NCBI RefSeq assembly: GCF_005221385.1
Contig: NZ_CP039903.1
Coordinates: 744,001-808,000 of the forward strand
From: Agrobacterium tumefaciens
GTDB lineage: Bacteria; Pseudomonadota; Alphaproteobacteria; Rhizobiales; Rhizobiaceae
Reading direction: 5' to 3'
Length of the DNA stretch: 64,000 bases
The translations under genes and the position numbers were made by a program. The first letter of the stretch is position 1. The number at the start of each line of letters is the position of its first letter. Of the stretch, positions 44,433 through 53,932 are shown in pieces. The notes beneath the pieces are model-generated. The model was not told the origin of the DNA. It searched no databases and worked only from the letters and a program-made list of their open reading frames with translations.

Positions 44433-44518
44433 GCCATGCGTCCGGTTGATTTTGGAACCGGCCAGACCCTAGCACTTTTGTTCAAGACGGTAAGGATCGA
44501 ATGCTTTAAACTCGGCTC

Positions 44519-45376
44519 ATGCACAATGTTTCGCAGGAACAGGCCATAGATGCCATGCCGATTGCCGCGACGGAAACGACACGTTTCTGGCGTGACGGGC
44601 GTTTCGGCGGCATGGAATGTCTGAGCGCGACTTTTCTCACCCATGAATATTCGCCGCATGCGCACGACACCTTCTCGATCGGTGCGATCGAAAGCGGCTC
44701 GCAGATTTCCACCATTCAGGGCACCACCGAACAGACGGGGCCGGGGCATCTTTATCTCATCAATCCGGATGAGGTTCACGACGGCGCGCCGGGCGGCGGC
44801 GGTTATCGTTATCGGATGATCTATCCCGACAGCTTGCTGTTGCGTGATGTCATCGAGGATGTCACGGGCAGGGCCTTTCACGGCACACCGTCTTTCCCGA
44901 GGTTTCTGCCGCGCGATCCCCAGATGGCCGCGGCCTTCCAGATGGCGCACCGGCGGCTGGAGGCGAAATCCGGAGCGCTGGAAGCGGATGAGGGCATGTT
45001 CTCGGTTCTCGCCACCCTCTTCGGCAGGCACGGCAGCGCCATCATACTGCCGGTCGAAACCCGCGAAAAAACGGCGGTCTATACCGCCCGCGACTATCTT
45101 GCCGACAACTACGAGACCGATATCGGCCTGGAGGAGCTGGCCTCTATCGCGGGTCTCAGCCGCGCCCATCTCATCCGGGCTTTCAGGAAGGAATTTCACA
45201 TTACCCCGCATGCCTATCTGACGGATGTTCGCATCCGGCAGGCGCGCCGCCTTCTGCGCGCCGGCGAGATGCCGGCCGAGGTGGCGGCGCTGTGCGGGTT
45301 TGCCGATCAGGCGCATTTCACCCGGCATTTCAAGGCGCGCACCGGCGTCACGCCGGGGCAATTTCGGACGGCTTGA
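44519..45376 (+). CDS. AraC family transcriptional regulator
   Basis: A 285-residue protein. The N-terminal cupin-like sensor (EYSPHAHDTFSIGAIESG, then LINPDEVHDGAP) is followed by two helix-turn-helix motifs (LEELASIAGLSRAHLIRAFR and AALCGFADQAHFTRHFK). It lies 94 bases upstream of azlC on the same strand, so it probably controls the azlCD exporter. Confidence 0.9.
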   Translation: MHNVSQEQAIDAMPIAATETTRFWRDGRFGGMECLSATFLTHEYSPHAHDTFSIGAIESGSQISTIQGTTEQTGPGHLYLINPDEVHDGAPGGGGYRYRMIYPDSLLLRDVIEDVTGRAFHGTPSFPRFLPRDPQMAAAFQMAHRRLEAKSGALEADEGMFSVLATLFGRHGSAIILPVETREKTAVYTARDYLADNYETDIGLEELASIAGLSRAHLIRAFRKEFHITPHAYLTDVRIRQARRLLRAGEMPAEVAALCGFADQAHFTRHFKARTGVTPGQFRTA

Positions 45377-45470
45377 TCTGCTGCCCTGTTTTCCTTCGAC
45401 CGACGTCACTTTCATTCAAGACCGGGAGACTTTCTAGGCGTAATCGCACTCTTCTGAATGGGAGGATGGG

Positions 45471-46175
45471 ATGTCCGTATCGGAAAAACGTGCCGAATTT
45501 ACCGCGGGGCTCAGCGCCGCTGCCCCGCTATTGGTTGCCATGGTGCCGATCGGCGTCGTGTTCGGCGCAGTCGCCATCGGCAAGGGTCTGTCGCCGCTGG
45601 AAGCGTCGCTGATGTCGTTGCTGGTCTTTGCCGGCGGCTCGCAATTCGTTGCCATGGATCTCTGGACCCATCCGGCGAGCTGGAGCGCACTCGGTTTTGC
45701 CGCGTTGCTGGTCAATCTGCGCCATGTGCTGATGAGCGCTTCCATCGCCGGCAAGCTGGATGACTTTACCGGCTGGCGAAAATATGCGGCCATGCTGGTG
45801 CTGACGGATGAGTCCTGGGCGCTGTCGGAGTTTCGGGCAATGACTGCAAATTTGACCGCAGCCTTTTTTATCGGCGCGGCGCTGCCGATCTATCTGCTCT
45901 GGAATTTAAGCACACTTGCAGGCGCGCTGCTCGGCTCGGTCATGGGCGACATGTCGATCCTCGGTCTGGATTTCGCTTTCCCGGCCGTCTTCATCGTGTT
46001 GCTCATGGGTTTCTGGAAGGGCAGGGAGACGGGCTTTGTGTTGCTGGCAAGCGCATCCGCCGCCTGCCTCACCTATGCGCTGGTTCCCGGCGCCTGGTAT
46101 ATTGCCGCCGGTGCCCTGGCGGGACTTGCCGTCGCAGCCTTCGGTCACGAAGAACAGGCGGAGCAGCCGGCATGA
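45471..46175 (+). CDS. azlC: AzlC family amino-acid exporter subunit
   Basis: A 234-residue membrane protein with about seven helices. AAPLLVAMVPIGVVFGAVAIGKG and LVNLRHVLMSASIAG are family signatures. With AzlD it forms an exporter of branched-chain amino acids (and analogues) in Bacillus. GGAGG lies five bases before the ATG. Stop and azlD ATG overlap by four bases. Confidence 0.9.
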   Translation: MSVSEKRAEFTAGLSAAAPLLVAMVPIGVVFGAVAIGKGLSPLEASLMSLLVFAGGSQFVAMDLWTHPASWSALGFAALLVNLRHVLMSASIAGKLDDFTGWRKYAAMLVLTDESWALSEFRAMTANLTAAFFIGAALPIYLLWNLSTLAGALLGSVMGDMSILGLDFAFPAVFIVLLMGFWKGRETGFVLLASASAACLTYALVPGAWYIAAGALAGLAVAAFGHEEQAEQPA

Positions 46176-46474
46176 CGCTTGATGTCAATACCCTGCTGAC
46201 GATCCTTGCCATGATGGCGGCAACAGTCGCCACACGGCTTGGCGGCCTGCTGCTGGTCAGCCATTTTACCCTGACGCCGCGCCTGAAGAAGGCGCTCGGC
46301 GTGGTGCCGCCCGCCGTTCTGATGGCCGTTGTCACGCCGACTGCACTTGCGAGCGGGCTGGCAGAAACCATCGCCTGCGCGGTAACCGCGGTTGCGGCGC
46401 TGCGTCTCAGCCTGCTGCCGGCAGCCACGCTCGGCGTCGTCACCGTGGCGCTGCTGCGCGGAATCGGATTGTAA
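46172..46474 (+). CDS. azlD: AzlD domain protein
   Basis: A 100-residue protein with four hydrophobic segments (TLLTILAMMAATVATRLGG at the start) and a P-P motif in GVVPPAVLMAVV. It is the small subunit of the AzlCD exporter and overlaps azlC by four bases. Confidence 0.9.
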   Translation: MTLDVNTLLTILAMMAATVATRLGGLLLVSHFTLTPRLKKALGVVPPAVLMAVVTPTALASGLAETIACAVTAVAALRLSLLPAATLGVVTVALLRGIGL

Positions 46475-46532
46475 GAAAATCCTGCCAAGGCCCTGAAAAG
46501 ACTCCATCCGGTCCCATATTGAAATGGGGGGT

Positions 46533-46560
46533 GTGAGGGCGAAAACCGTTTCGCCCTCAC
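46533..46560. terminator. Bidirectional terminator between azlD and dnaB
   Basis: GTGAGGGCGAAA and TTTCGCCCTCAC form a 12-bp stem with an ACCG loop between the two convergent genes, 14 bases after the dnaB stop. No long T-run is seen on either side. Confidence 0.65.
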
Positions 46561-46573
46561 CATCCGGTTCGGA

Positions 46574-48061
46574 TCAATGCTCCTCGTACTGGCTGAAGGA
46601 CGGGTCGGCCAGATCGGCGAAGCGGGTAAATTCGGACTGGAAGGCGAGTTTCACTGTGCCGGTCGGTCCGTGACGCTGCTTGGCGATGATGACATCCGCC
46701 GTGCCCTTCACCCGGTCGAAATGGTTTTCCCATTCTGCGTATTTCGGGTCGGCGGGATCGCGCGGCTCCATGTTCTTGACGTAATATTCCTCACGGAACA
46801 CGAACAGCACCACGTCGGCGTCCTGCTCGATGGAGCCGGATTCACGCAGGTCGGAAAGCTGTGGGCGCTTGTCCTCGCGGCTTTCCACCGCACGGGAGAG
46901 CTGTGACAGTGCGATGATGGGAACGTTGAGTTCCTTGCCAAGTGCCTTGAGGCCGGTGGTGATCTGGGTGATTTCCTGAACGCGGTTTTCGCCGCCCTTG
47001 CCGCCGCCGGTCATCAGCTGAATATAGTCGACGACCAGAACATCGAGGCCGCGCTGGCGCTTCAGACGGCGCGCACGGGCGGAAAGCTGGGCGATGGAGA
47101 TACCACCGGTCTGGTCGATGTAAAGCGGCACCTTCTGCATCATCTGGGAGCAGGCGACGAGCTTTTCGAAATCCGCCTCGGTGATGTCACCACGACGGAT
47201 TTTCGAGGAGGAGACTTCCGTCTGCTCGGAAATGATACGGGTGGCCAGCTGTTCGGACGACATTTCGAGTGAATAGAAGCCGACGACGCCGCCGTTTTTC
47301 GCCTTGAAAGAACCATCGGGCTGCACTTCCTGTTCGTAGGATGCCGCGATGTTATAGGCGATGTTGGTGGCCAGCGAGGTTTTGCCCATACCCGGACGAC
47401 CCGCAAGCACGATAAGGTCGGAGCGCTGCAGGCCGCCCATGCGGGCGTCGAGCGAATGAATGCCGGTGGAAATGCCGGAAAGATTGCCGTCACGTTCGAA
47501 AGCGGCGCCCGCCATGTCGATCGCCAGCGCCACCGCATCGTTGAACGACTGGAAGCCGCCGTCGTAACGGCCGGTTTCCGCCAGTTCGAACAGACGGCGC
47601 TCGGTGTCTTCGATCTGCGCCTGCGGCGGCATGTCGAGCGGCGCGTCAAAGGCGATGTTGACGACATCCTCGCCGATCTGGATCAACGCGCGGCGCAAAG
47701 CCAGATCGTAGATCGCCCGGCCGTAATCCTCGGCGTTGATGATCGACACGGCTTCTGCGGCCAGACGCGCAAGATATTGCGCCACCGTCAGGTCGCCGAT
47801 CTTGTCGTCGGCGGGCAGGAAGGTCTTGATCGTCACCGGATTGGCGGTCTTGCCCATGCGGATGATATCGCCCGCCACCTCGAAAATCTTGCGATGCAGG
47901 GCTTCGTAGAGATGCACGGGCTTAAGGAAATCCGACACACGGTAATAGGCGTCGTTATTGACGAGGATGGCGCCAAGCAGCGCCTGTTCGGCCTCGATAT
48001 TGTTCGGCGCCTCGCGGTAATGCGGTTCTGCGGGGGTGATCTTTCTCACAGCGTCGTTCAT
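46574..48061 (-). CDS. dnaB: Replicative DNA helicase DnaB
   Basis: A 495-residue helicase. The N-terminal domain (NIEAEQALLGAILVNNDAYY) binds DnaG, and the RecA-like domain has Walker A GRPGMGKTSLA, Walker B-type VLVVDYIQLMTG and the arginine finger region ending FQSEFTRFADL. It acts as a hexamer at the fork. Its usual neighbours rplI and alr are separated from it here by accessory genes. No intein is present. Confidence 0.97.
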   Translation of the reverse strand: MNDAVRKITPAEPHYREAPNNIEAEQALLGAILVNNDAYYRVSDFLKPVHLYEALHRKIFEVAGDIIRMGKTANPVTIKTFLPADDKIGDLTVAQYLARLAAEAVSIINAEDYGRAIYDLALRRALIQIGEDVVNIAFDAPLDMPPQAQIEDTERRLFELAETGRYDGGFQSFNDAVALAIDMAGAAFERDGNLSGISTGIHSLDARMGGLQRSDLIVLAGRPGMGKTSLATNIAYNIAASYEQEVQPDGSFKAKNGGVVGFYSLEMSSEQLATRIISEQTEVSSSKIRRGDITEADFEKLVACSQMMQKVPLYIDQTGGISIAQLSARARRLKRQRGLDVLVVDYIQLMTGGGKGGENRVQEITQITTGLKALGKELNVPIIALSQLSRAVESREDKRPQLSDLRESGSIEQDADVVLFVFREEYYVKNMEPRDPADPKYAEWENHFDRVKGTADVIIAKQRHGPTGTVKLAFQSEFTRFADLADPSFSQYEEH

Positions 48062-48371
48062 GGTTTGCGCGATCTCCCTTGCCTTGTCCTTAAACCTTGG
48101 GTTTGGCTTCCTGGGGCATGGCAGTCAATGATATTGTTGCAACACTATACGACAGGCTGACGTCCGCTCTGTTAAAGCTGGATCACATCTTCAGTTGTCC
48201 CCAGCAATCCACAGGCGGGTGAGGACAGGGTGCCGGAATTTTCCGGCAACGTGATTCGCTGCCATGAGTTTACCGCATGGCAGACCCGGCATGAAAGAAA
48301 CTTGAAAATCGTCAGGCTTGCGAATAAATAGGCAGTAAATAAGTAGTGTGCTAATTATAAGGCTTGCTGAC

Positions 48372-48827
48372 ATGTCCCGCGAGACCGACAAGGAACAGCT
48401 TCTTGATGAGGTTTCCGCTTTTACCCGCAAACTGCGCGCGTTTTTTGATGCGCGGGTAGGGGAAAGCGGCCTGACGCTGGCGCGTGCGCGTGCGCTTTTT
48501 GCCCTGTCGAGGCGCGGCCCGCTGACGCAGACCGAGCTTGCCGAAGAAATGGAAATCGAAACCCCGACACTGGTGCGGGTTCTCGATGGCATGGAAAAAC
48601 AGAACCTCATCGAACGCCGCTCCGATGAAAACGACCGCCGTGCCAAACGCATTCACATGACGGAAGAGGGTGAGAAGACCTCCGGCACGGTGCAGGCTGT
48701 GGCAAAGACGCTGCGCTCGGAAATCACCGCCGATATTTCGTCTGAAGATCTGGCCATGGCGCTTGATGTGATGCGCCGTCTTTCGGCCAATCTGCAAAAC
48801 CTTGCGGCCGGGAGGGTGCAATCGTGA
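48372..48827 (+). CDS. MarR family transcriptional regulator
   Basis: A 151-residue winged-helix protein (TQTELAEEMEIETPTLVRVL, then RRSDENDRRAKRIHMTEEG). The ATG at 48372 follows AAGG; a GTG at 48348 is an alternative. The gene overlaps emrB by four bases, so it is very likely the local repressor of the efflux pump. The 310 bases upstream (48062-48371) contain the dnaB and marR promoters and an AT-rich segment at 48322-48360, the likely operator. Confidence 0.9.
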   Translation: MSRETDKEQLLDEVSAFTRKLRAFFDARVGESGLTLARARALFALSRRGPLTQTELAEEMEIETPTLVRVLDGMEKQNLIERRSDENDRRAKRIHMTEEGEKTSGTVQAVAKTLRSEITADISSEDLAMALDVMRRLSANLQNLAAGRVQS

Positions 48828-50569
48828 GCACCGTGTTGCCGCAGACCACGGACGAGGCTGCCTCTGAAAAGGATGTGACTGTTGTCAGGCCGGAGGAAAC
48901 CGCGGCTGTCCCCCAAACGGCGAACGATGCCGATGGCGGTGAGATCGCGACGGAGCCCGCTGTTCCCGCCGCACCGCAGCCGGTTGAGCGGCCGGTGTGG
49001 CTGCGGCTGTGTTTCATCTTTGCGGGCCTGTCGTTCTTCATAACCCAGGGCCTTGGCATGAACCTCGTCATGGCCAATATCTACCAGCTTCAGGGCGAAT
49101 TTTCCGCCACGGTGGCTGAGGTGGCCTGGCTTTCCGCCGCCTATATGGCGCCCTATGCCACCTTCTCCATCGCGCTCTTCAAGATCAGGGCGCAATATGG
49201 CCTGCGGCCCTTTGCCGAACTCTCGATCATCGCCTTCGTGGTTGCCTCCTGTCTCAACCTCTTCGTGACGGACCTGCATTCGGCAACTGTCATCCGTTTC
49301 GTCAGCGGCATGGCCGCCGCTCCGATCTCGTCACTGGGCTTTCTCTATATTCTTGAAGCATTTCCTCCGGCGCGAAAATTCTCGCTCGGTTTCAGCATCG
49401 CGTTGACCGGCACGTTGCTGTCGGCACCCATCGCGCGCATCGTTTCGCCCTCCCTGCTGGAAATCGGCGGCTGGAACGCGCTCTATTCCATGGAGGTGGG
49501 TTTTGCGCTGATCTCCTTCGCCATGATCTATGTGTTGAAAGTCACGCCGCCGCCGCGCGCCAAAGTCATCGAGCGCGTGGATATTCTGAGCTATCTGCTG
49601 TTTGCTGGCGGTCTCGGCTGTCTTGCGGTGATGCTGACACTCGGCCGGTTTTACTGGTGGTTCGAAACATGGTGGCTGGGCGTGCTTCTGGCGACGTCGA
49701 TCGCGCTCCTCACGCTCATGGCCTTCATAGAATTGCCGCGCAAGAACCCGCTGCTCGACCTGCGCTGGATTTTCTCGAAAACCAACCTGCATGTTATCGC
49801 AGTCCTGCTCGTCTATCGTGCGGTCTCCTCCGAGCAATCCTCAACGGCGGTCGGTTTTTACCAGCAGCTTGGTCTGCTGAACGAGCAGACGACAACGCTT
49901 TATGCGCTGGTGCTGCTGGCGACGGTGCTTGGCGGTGCGGCTTGTGCTTGGCTGATGCTGACGAAATATGTCGAAACGGCCCATGTGATCGCGTTGGCGC
50001 TGATTACCGCCGGCTCGTTCATGGACAGCCAGTCCACCAATCTGACGCGGCCGGGTGAAATGTATCTCAGCCAGATGATGATCGCCTTCGGCGCCGCCAT
50101 GTTCCTGCCGCCCGTCATGTCCAAGGGTTTTGCCGCAGCACTTGCCAGAGGTGCGCCTTATCTGGTGAATTTCATCGCCATCTTTCTGTTTACCCAGATC
50201 ACGGGCTCGATGCTGATGACCGGGCTGCTCGGCAGTTTCGTGACGCTGCGCGAAAAATTCCATTCCAATGTTCTGGTGGAAAATATCCTGCTCACCAACC
50301 CCGTGGTCGCTCAGCGCGTATCCCAGCTTTCCGGTGCCTACAGCCATGTCATCACCGATCCGGCGCTGCTGAAGGCAGAGGGGCTGTCGCTTCTGGGACA
50401 GCAGGTCAGCAGGGAGGCCTATGTGCTCGCCTATAACGACACGTTCCTGCTGATATCAGTTGTTTCGGCGCTGGCACTGGCCGCGCTTTTGCTCCACCTT
50501 GCCTGGATGCGCATCCGTCCGTTCCTTCTCCGGGATAATGTCGATGCCGCACCGGCACCACAGTCTTGA
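48824..50569 (+). CDS. emrB: DHA2/EmrB-type MFS efflux transporter
   Basis: A 581-residue protein: a 55-residue acidic Pro/Ala-rich cytoplasmic N-terminus, then about 14 membrane helices. LQGEFSATVAEVAWLSAAYM and the motif C-like SLGFSIALTGTLLSAPIA fit the drug:proton antiporter family. It starts with GTG overlapping marR. With EmrA it would span the envelope and export lipophilic compounds. Confidence 0.88.
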   Translation: MSTVLPQTTDEAASEKDVTVVRPEETAAVPQTANDADGGEIATEPAVPAAPQPVERPVWLRLCFIFAGLSFFITQGLGMNLVMANIYQLQGEFSATVAEVAWLSAAYMAPYATFSIALFKIRAQYGLRPFAELSIIAFVVASCLNLFVTDLHSATVIRFVSGMAAAPISSLGFLYILEAFPPARKFSLGFSIALTGTLLSAPIARIVSPSLLEIGGWNALYSMEVGFALISFAMIYVLKVTPPPRAKVIERVDILSYLLFAGGLGCLAVMLTLGRFYWWFETWWLGVLLATSIALLTLMAFIELPRKNPLLDLRWIFSKTNLHVIAVLLVYRAVSSEQSSTAVGFYQQLGLLNEQTTTLYALVLLATVLGGAACAWLMLTKYVETAHVIALALITAGSFMDSQSTNLTRPGEMYLSQMMIAFGAAMFLPPVMSKGFAAALARGAPYLVNFIAIFLFTQITGSMLMTGLLGSFVTLREKFHSNVLVENILLTNPVVAQRVSQLSGAYSHVITDPALLKAEGLSLLGQQVSREAYVLAYNDTFLLISVVSALALAALLLHLAWMRIRPFLLRDNVDAAPAPQS

Positions 50570-50588
50570 ACATTCCAAGAGTGACAAA

Positions 50589-51656
50589 ATGCTGAAGAAG
50601 TTTTTTACCCCCGTTTCCATTCTCGTACTGCTCGGCGGCCTCGCCGGCATAGCACTCGTGCTTTACGCCTGGCGGCTGCCACCGTTTCTCTCCACCGTGG
50701 AAATGACTGACAACGCCTTCGTGCGCGGCTACGTCACGACCATGAGCCCGCAGGTCAGCGGCTATGTGGTGGACGTACCCGTCAAGGATTATCAGGAAGT
50801 CAAACAAGGCACGTTGCTGGCAAAGATCGATGACCGCATCTACCGCCAGAAACAGGCGCAGGCGGCTGCATCGCTCGATACGCAAAAGGCAGCGCTCGAT
50901 AATTCCCGCCAGCAGGAAAACGCCGCCAATGCCAATATTCTTTCCAGCCAGGCGGCTGTCGATGCCGCTGAGGCCTCTCTGAAGCAGGCACAGCTAGCAT
51001 CCGACCGGCAGGATAATCTCATCAAAAGCGGCGTCGGAACCTCCAGCCTGCAGGAAGAGGCGCATGCCGCGCTTGAAAAGGCGCGGGCATCGCTGTCGCA
51101 GGCGAAAGCCGCGCTCGAGGTTTCGCGCCAGGACTTGCAGACGATCATCGTCAACCGCAGCTCCCTGCAGGCGGCGGTCGCCAATGCCGAAGCCGCCGTC
51201 GAACTCACCAGGATCGATCTTGAGAATACCGAAATCCATGCACCGGTGGACGGCAGGCTCGGTGAAGTCGGCGTGCGCACCGGTCAATATGTCACGGCCG
51301 GCACACAATTGATGGCTGTCGTGCCGCATGATGTCTGGGTCATCGCCAACTTCAAGGAAACCCAGCTTGCCGGCATGCAGATTGGCCAGCCGGTGACGAT
51401 CTCGGTGGATGCGCTGCACCGCCGTAAGCTCAACGGCCGTGTCGAGCGGTTCTCGCCGGCCACCGGATCGGAATTCGCCGTCATCAAGCCGGATAATGCG
51501 ACTGGCAATTTCGTGAAGATCGCCCAGCGCCTTGGCGTTCGCATCGCGATCGACGCGGATCAGCCGCTGGCGACGGAACTGTCGCCGGGCATGTCGGTCG
51601 TGGTGCATGTGGATAAGAGCGTGGCACCGGAAGGGGCGGAGACGGCGGCGAGGTAG
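50589..51656 (+). CDS. emrA: HlyD/EmrA-type membrane fusion protein
   Basis: A 355-residue protein. A membrane anchor (FFTPVSILVLLGGLAGIALV) is followed by the lipoyl part (FVRGYVTTMSPQVSGYVVDV), a long helical hairpin and the beta barrel (VRTGQYVTAGTQLMAVVPHD). The ATG at 50589 lies 19 bases after the emrB stop; upstream ATGs at 50538 and 50544 overlap emrB. It is the periplasmic adaptor of the pump. Confidence 0.88.
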   Translation: MLKKFFTPVSILVLLGGLAGIALVLYAWRLPPFLSTVEMTDNAFVRGYVTTMSPQVSGYVVDVPVKDYQEVKQGTLLAKIDDRIYRQKQAQAAASLDTQKAALDNSRQQENAANANILSSQAAVDAAEASLKQAQLASDRQDNLIKSGVGTSSLQEEAHAALEKARASLSQAKAALEVSRQDLQTIIVNRSSLQAAVANAEAAVELTRIDLENTEIHAPVDGRLGEVGVRTGQYVTAGTQLMAVVPHDVWVIANFKETQLAGMQIGQPVTISVDALHRRKLNGRVERFSPATGSEFAVIKPDNATGNFVKIAQRLGVRIAIDADQPLATELSPGMSVVVHVDKSVAPEGAETAAR

Positions 51657-51678
51657 ATATGGGAGTTTGCGGCAAGGC

Positions 51679-51834
51679 ACCCCCCTCTGTCCTGCCGGAC
51701 ATCTCCCCCTCAAGGGGGGAGATCGATCTGCGGTCAGGTCTCACCCATCTCAACCGTTGCGAATGGAGTGTTGGCAGCGCCTCTTGCCGATCTCCCCCCT
51801 TGAGGGGGAGATGCCCGGCAGGGCAGAGGGGGTA
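51679..51834. repeat. Palindromic intergenic repeat, family C copy 2
   Basis: The arms CCCCCCTCTGTCCTGCCGGA and CATCTCCCCCTCAAGGGGGG are inverted at 51790-51834. The element sits just after emrA and before the rplI terminator. It differs from copy 1 in the central 60-70 bases. Confidence 0.9.
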
Positions 51835-51864
51835 TCCAACGGCACACTCCAACCCCACAAACAA

Positions 51865-51894
51865 AAAACCCCGGATGTCGCCATCCGGGGTTTT
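51865..51894. terminator. Bidirectional terminator of rplI and emrA
   Basis: AAAACCCCGGATG and CATCCGGGGTTTT form a 13-bp perfect stem with a TCGC loop, with T-rich ends on both strands. It is 22 bases after the rplI stop. Confidence 0.92.
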
Positions 51895-51916
51895 CCTATG
51901 GCCGTTAAGCCAGATC

Positions 51917-52492
51917 TTATTCGTCGTCGCCGTTGCCGTCAGCTTCCGGATCGAAGAAGTCTTCCGGACGCAGTGCGTCTTCGTCAACGCCGTAGATGGC
52001 GTCGGCGGAGGTGAGGCTTTCGCCCTTGGACTGGCGTTCGGCTTCTTCGGCGGAACGGGCAACGTTCAGTTCGACCTGAAGCTCGACTTCGGCGTGCAGG
52101 TGCAGGGTAACGTTGTGCAGGCCGATGGTCTTGATCGGCGTGTTCAGTTCAACCTGGTTGCGGCCGATGTTGAAGCCTTCTGCGCCGAGGATTTCGACGA
52201 CGTCGCGGGCAGCAACAGAACCGTACAGCTGACCGGTTTCGCCAGCCGAACGGACGACGATGAAGGACTTGCCTTCGAGTGCTTCGGCAACCTTCTGGGC
52301 TTCCGACTTGCGCTCGAGGTTACGGGCTTCAAGCGTTGCGCGCTCGGTTTCGAAGCGGGTCTTGTTGGCGGCGTTGGCGCGCAGCGCCTTGCCCTGCGGC
52401 AGCAGGAAGTTACGGGCATAACCGTCGCGAACCTTGACGGTTTCGCCCATCTGGCCGAGCTTGTTGATGCGTTCGAGAAGAATAACGTCCAT
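51917..52492 (-). CDS. rplI: 50S ribosomal protein L9
   Basis: A 191-residue protein. The start [20 protein letters not shown] is the L9 N-domain, followed by the long helix and C-domain. It is about 40 residues longer than E. coli L9 because of an acidic C-terminal tail ([15 protein letters not shown]), as in other rhizobia. It follows the DUF2232 gene by 14 bases. Confidence 0.97.
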   Translation of the reverse strand: MDVILLERINKLGQMGETVKVRDGYARNFLLPQGKALRANAANKTRFETERATLEARNLERKSEAQKVAEALEGKSFIVVRSAGETGQLYGSVAARDVVEILGAEGFNIGRNQVELNTPIKTIGLHNVTLHLHAEVELQVELNVARSAEEAERQSKGESLTSADAIYGVDEDALRPEDFFDPEADGNGDDE

Positions 52493-52506
52493 CTTCTTGA
52501 TCCTTT

Positions 52507-53481
52507 CTATGTGTTGGTTTCGTTCGAATTATCGGTTTTCCGTGCAGGCGTCAGCGAGATCGTGCTGCGCACGTCGCTCAAGCCGAGCACGAGAATGATG
52601 AACAGCGGAAAAACAAAGACCGCCGAGAGATAAGCGAGGATGAGAACCGGCAGTCGCCAGTCCTTTCCGCGCGCTTTTTTATGCAGCGAGGCATAACCTG
52701 CCATCAGGAAACCCGCGCCGAAGGTGCCGCAGATGACCGCGCCAACCATGGCGGCGACGCCCCCGAAGAACATGGCCACGATACCGGCCAGAAAGATGAA
52801 GATCGCGTTGCGGTGCATGCGCAGCGCGGAAGCAATGTCCTCGCGCGGGCGAAGGCCCTTGCCGAAGGAACCAACCAGCCGGGTTGCGAAATAATAGGCC
52901 GCAAACAAGAGGATGACCCACAGGCCGCCCTGAACGATCGGCAGCATCAGCACCAGCAGCGATTTTGTCTGGGCCAGCGCCTCGGCATTGGGCTCGAACA
53001 GGGGTTCGCGGTTCTGCACCGAGGTCATCATGATATCGACCATGCGGGCGACGAGATCAGGGCCGTAGCCAATCATCCAGCCGAGAATAATGACGGCGAT
53101 GCAGACCAGAATGCACAGATGCAGGACTATGCCGGACAGCGGATACCAGGCAAGCAGATCATCCGGGCCGCCGAGCTCGGAGGCCGGACGCGCCAGATTG
53201 GCAAGATGCGAAAGCCAGCCCGCCGGGATCAGTGTGAAAATGGCGATGGTCAGCGCGAAAAGCGGCGACATGACCAGCGCGCCGATGATGGCCGTGGTGA
53301 TGATTGCGACGATGGCGGCGCGATTGCCCCAGCCCATCCCGGCGATGAAGATCGGCATGGCCGACCCGGCATAAAGCAGGAAGGAAAAGGACGACTGTGC
53401 CGTTGCGCCAAGCGTCAAAAACGCGGCGCATATGCCGGCGAGAACGCCGGAGATCAGCACTGTCTGGTTCAACTTTTGCAC
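52507..53481 (-). CDS. DUF2232 membrane protein
   Basis: A 324-residue protein with about eight membrane segments, starting with GTG at 53481. Members of this family often lie between rpsR and rplI in alphaproteobacteria; the function is unknown. The C-terminal part ([16 protein letters not shown]) ends the membrane region. It is 14 bases upstream of rplI, so probably cotranscribed. Confidence 0.85.
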   Translation of the reverse strand: MQKLNQTVLISGVLAGICAAFLTLGATAQSSFSFLLYAGSAMPIFIAGMGWGNRAAIVAIITTAIIGALVMSPLFALTIAIFTLIPAGWLSHLANLARPASELGGPDDLLAWYPLSGIVLHLCILVCIAVIILGWMIGYGPDLVARMVDIMMTSVQNREPLFEPNAEALAQTKSLLVLMLPIVQGGLWVILLFAAYYFATRLVGSFGKGLRPREDIASALRMHRNAIFIFLAGIVAMFFGGVAAMVGAVICGTFGAGFLMAGYASLHKKARGKDWRLPVLILAYLSAVFVFPLFIILVLGLSDVRSTISLTPARKTDNSNETNT

Positions 53482-53631
53482 TTCGCTGTCCTGCTGAAAC
53501 TTAAGCAGTTAGAGGATCGCTCCCGAGAGCCTCATCCCCAACATGGGTTTTATGGTATCGATCCGCGCCCAACGCGGAAGGATTTGGAAGCCTTCAACCT
53601 ACTGCTTAGAAGGCAGTAGCTTCAAAGGAGA

Positions 53632-53663
53632 AAGCGAGGCCGCGCCAAAACGCAGCCTCGCTT
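53632..53663 (-). terminator. Hairpin after rpsR
   Basis: AAGCGAGGC and GCCTCGCTT form a stem eight bases after the rpsR stop, followed by TCTCCTTTG on the minus strand. A second hairpin (CTACTGC and GCAGTAG) lies just downstream at 53600-53621. Together they may reduce read-through into DUF2232-rplI. Confidence 0.6.
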
Positions 53664-53670
53664 CAAATCA

Positions 53671-53919
53671 TTACGCTACGACGTAAGGCAGCAGGCCGAG
53701 GAAACGGGCGCGCTTGATCGCCTGGGCGAGTTCGCGCTGCTTCTTCTGGGAAACGGCCGTGATGCGGGAAGGAACGATCTTGCCGCGCTCGGAAATGTAG
53801 CGCTGCAGCAGACGAACGTCCTTGTAGTCGATCTTCGGAGCGTTGGCGCCGGAGAAGGGGCACGTCTTGCGACGGCGGTGGAACGGGCGGCGTGCCTGGG
53901 AAGAGGATGTATCAGCCAT
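53671..53919 (-). CDS. rpsR: 30S ribosomal protein S18
   Basis: An 82-residue protein of normal length ([20 protein letters not shown], then [14 protein letters not shown] and [12 protein letters not shown]). It binds S6 in the 30S platform. It is 13 bases after rpsF. Confidence 0.97.
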   Translation of the reverse strand: MADTSSSQARRPFHRRRKTCPFSGANAPKIDYKDVRLLQRYISERGKIVPSRITAVSQKKQRELAQAIKRARFLGLLPYVVA

Positions 53920-53932
53920 TGGTCAATTCTCC

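Noticed and set aside
51659..52633. 324-codon open frame on the plus strand
   Set aside because: Covers repeat C2 and the antisense of rplI and DUF2232.
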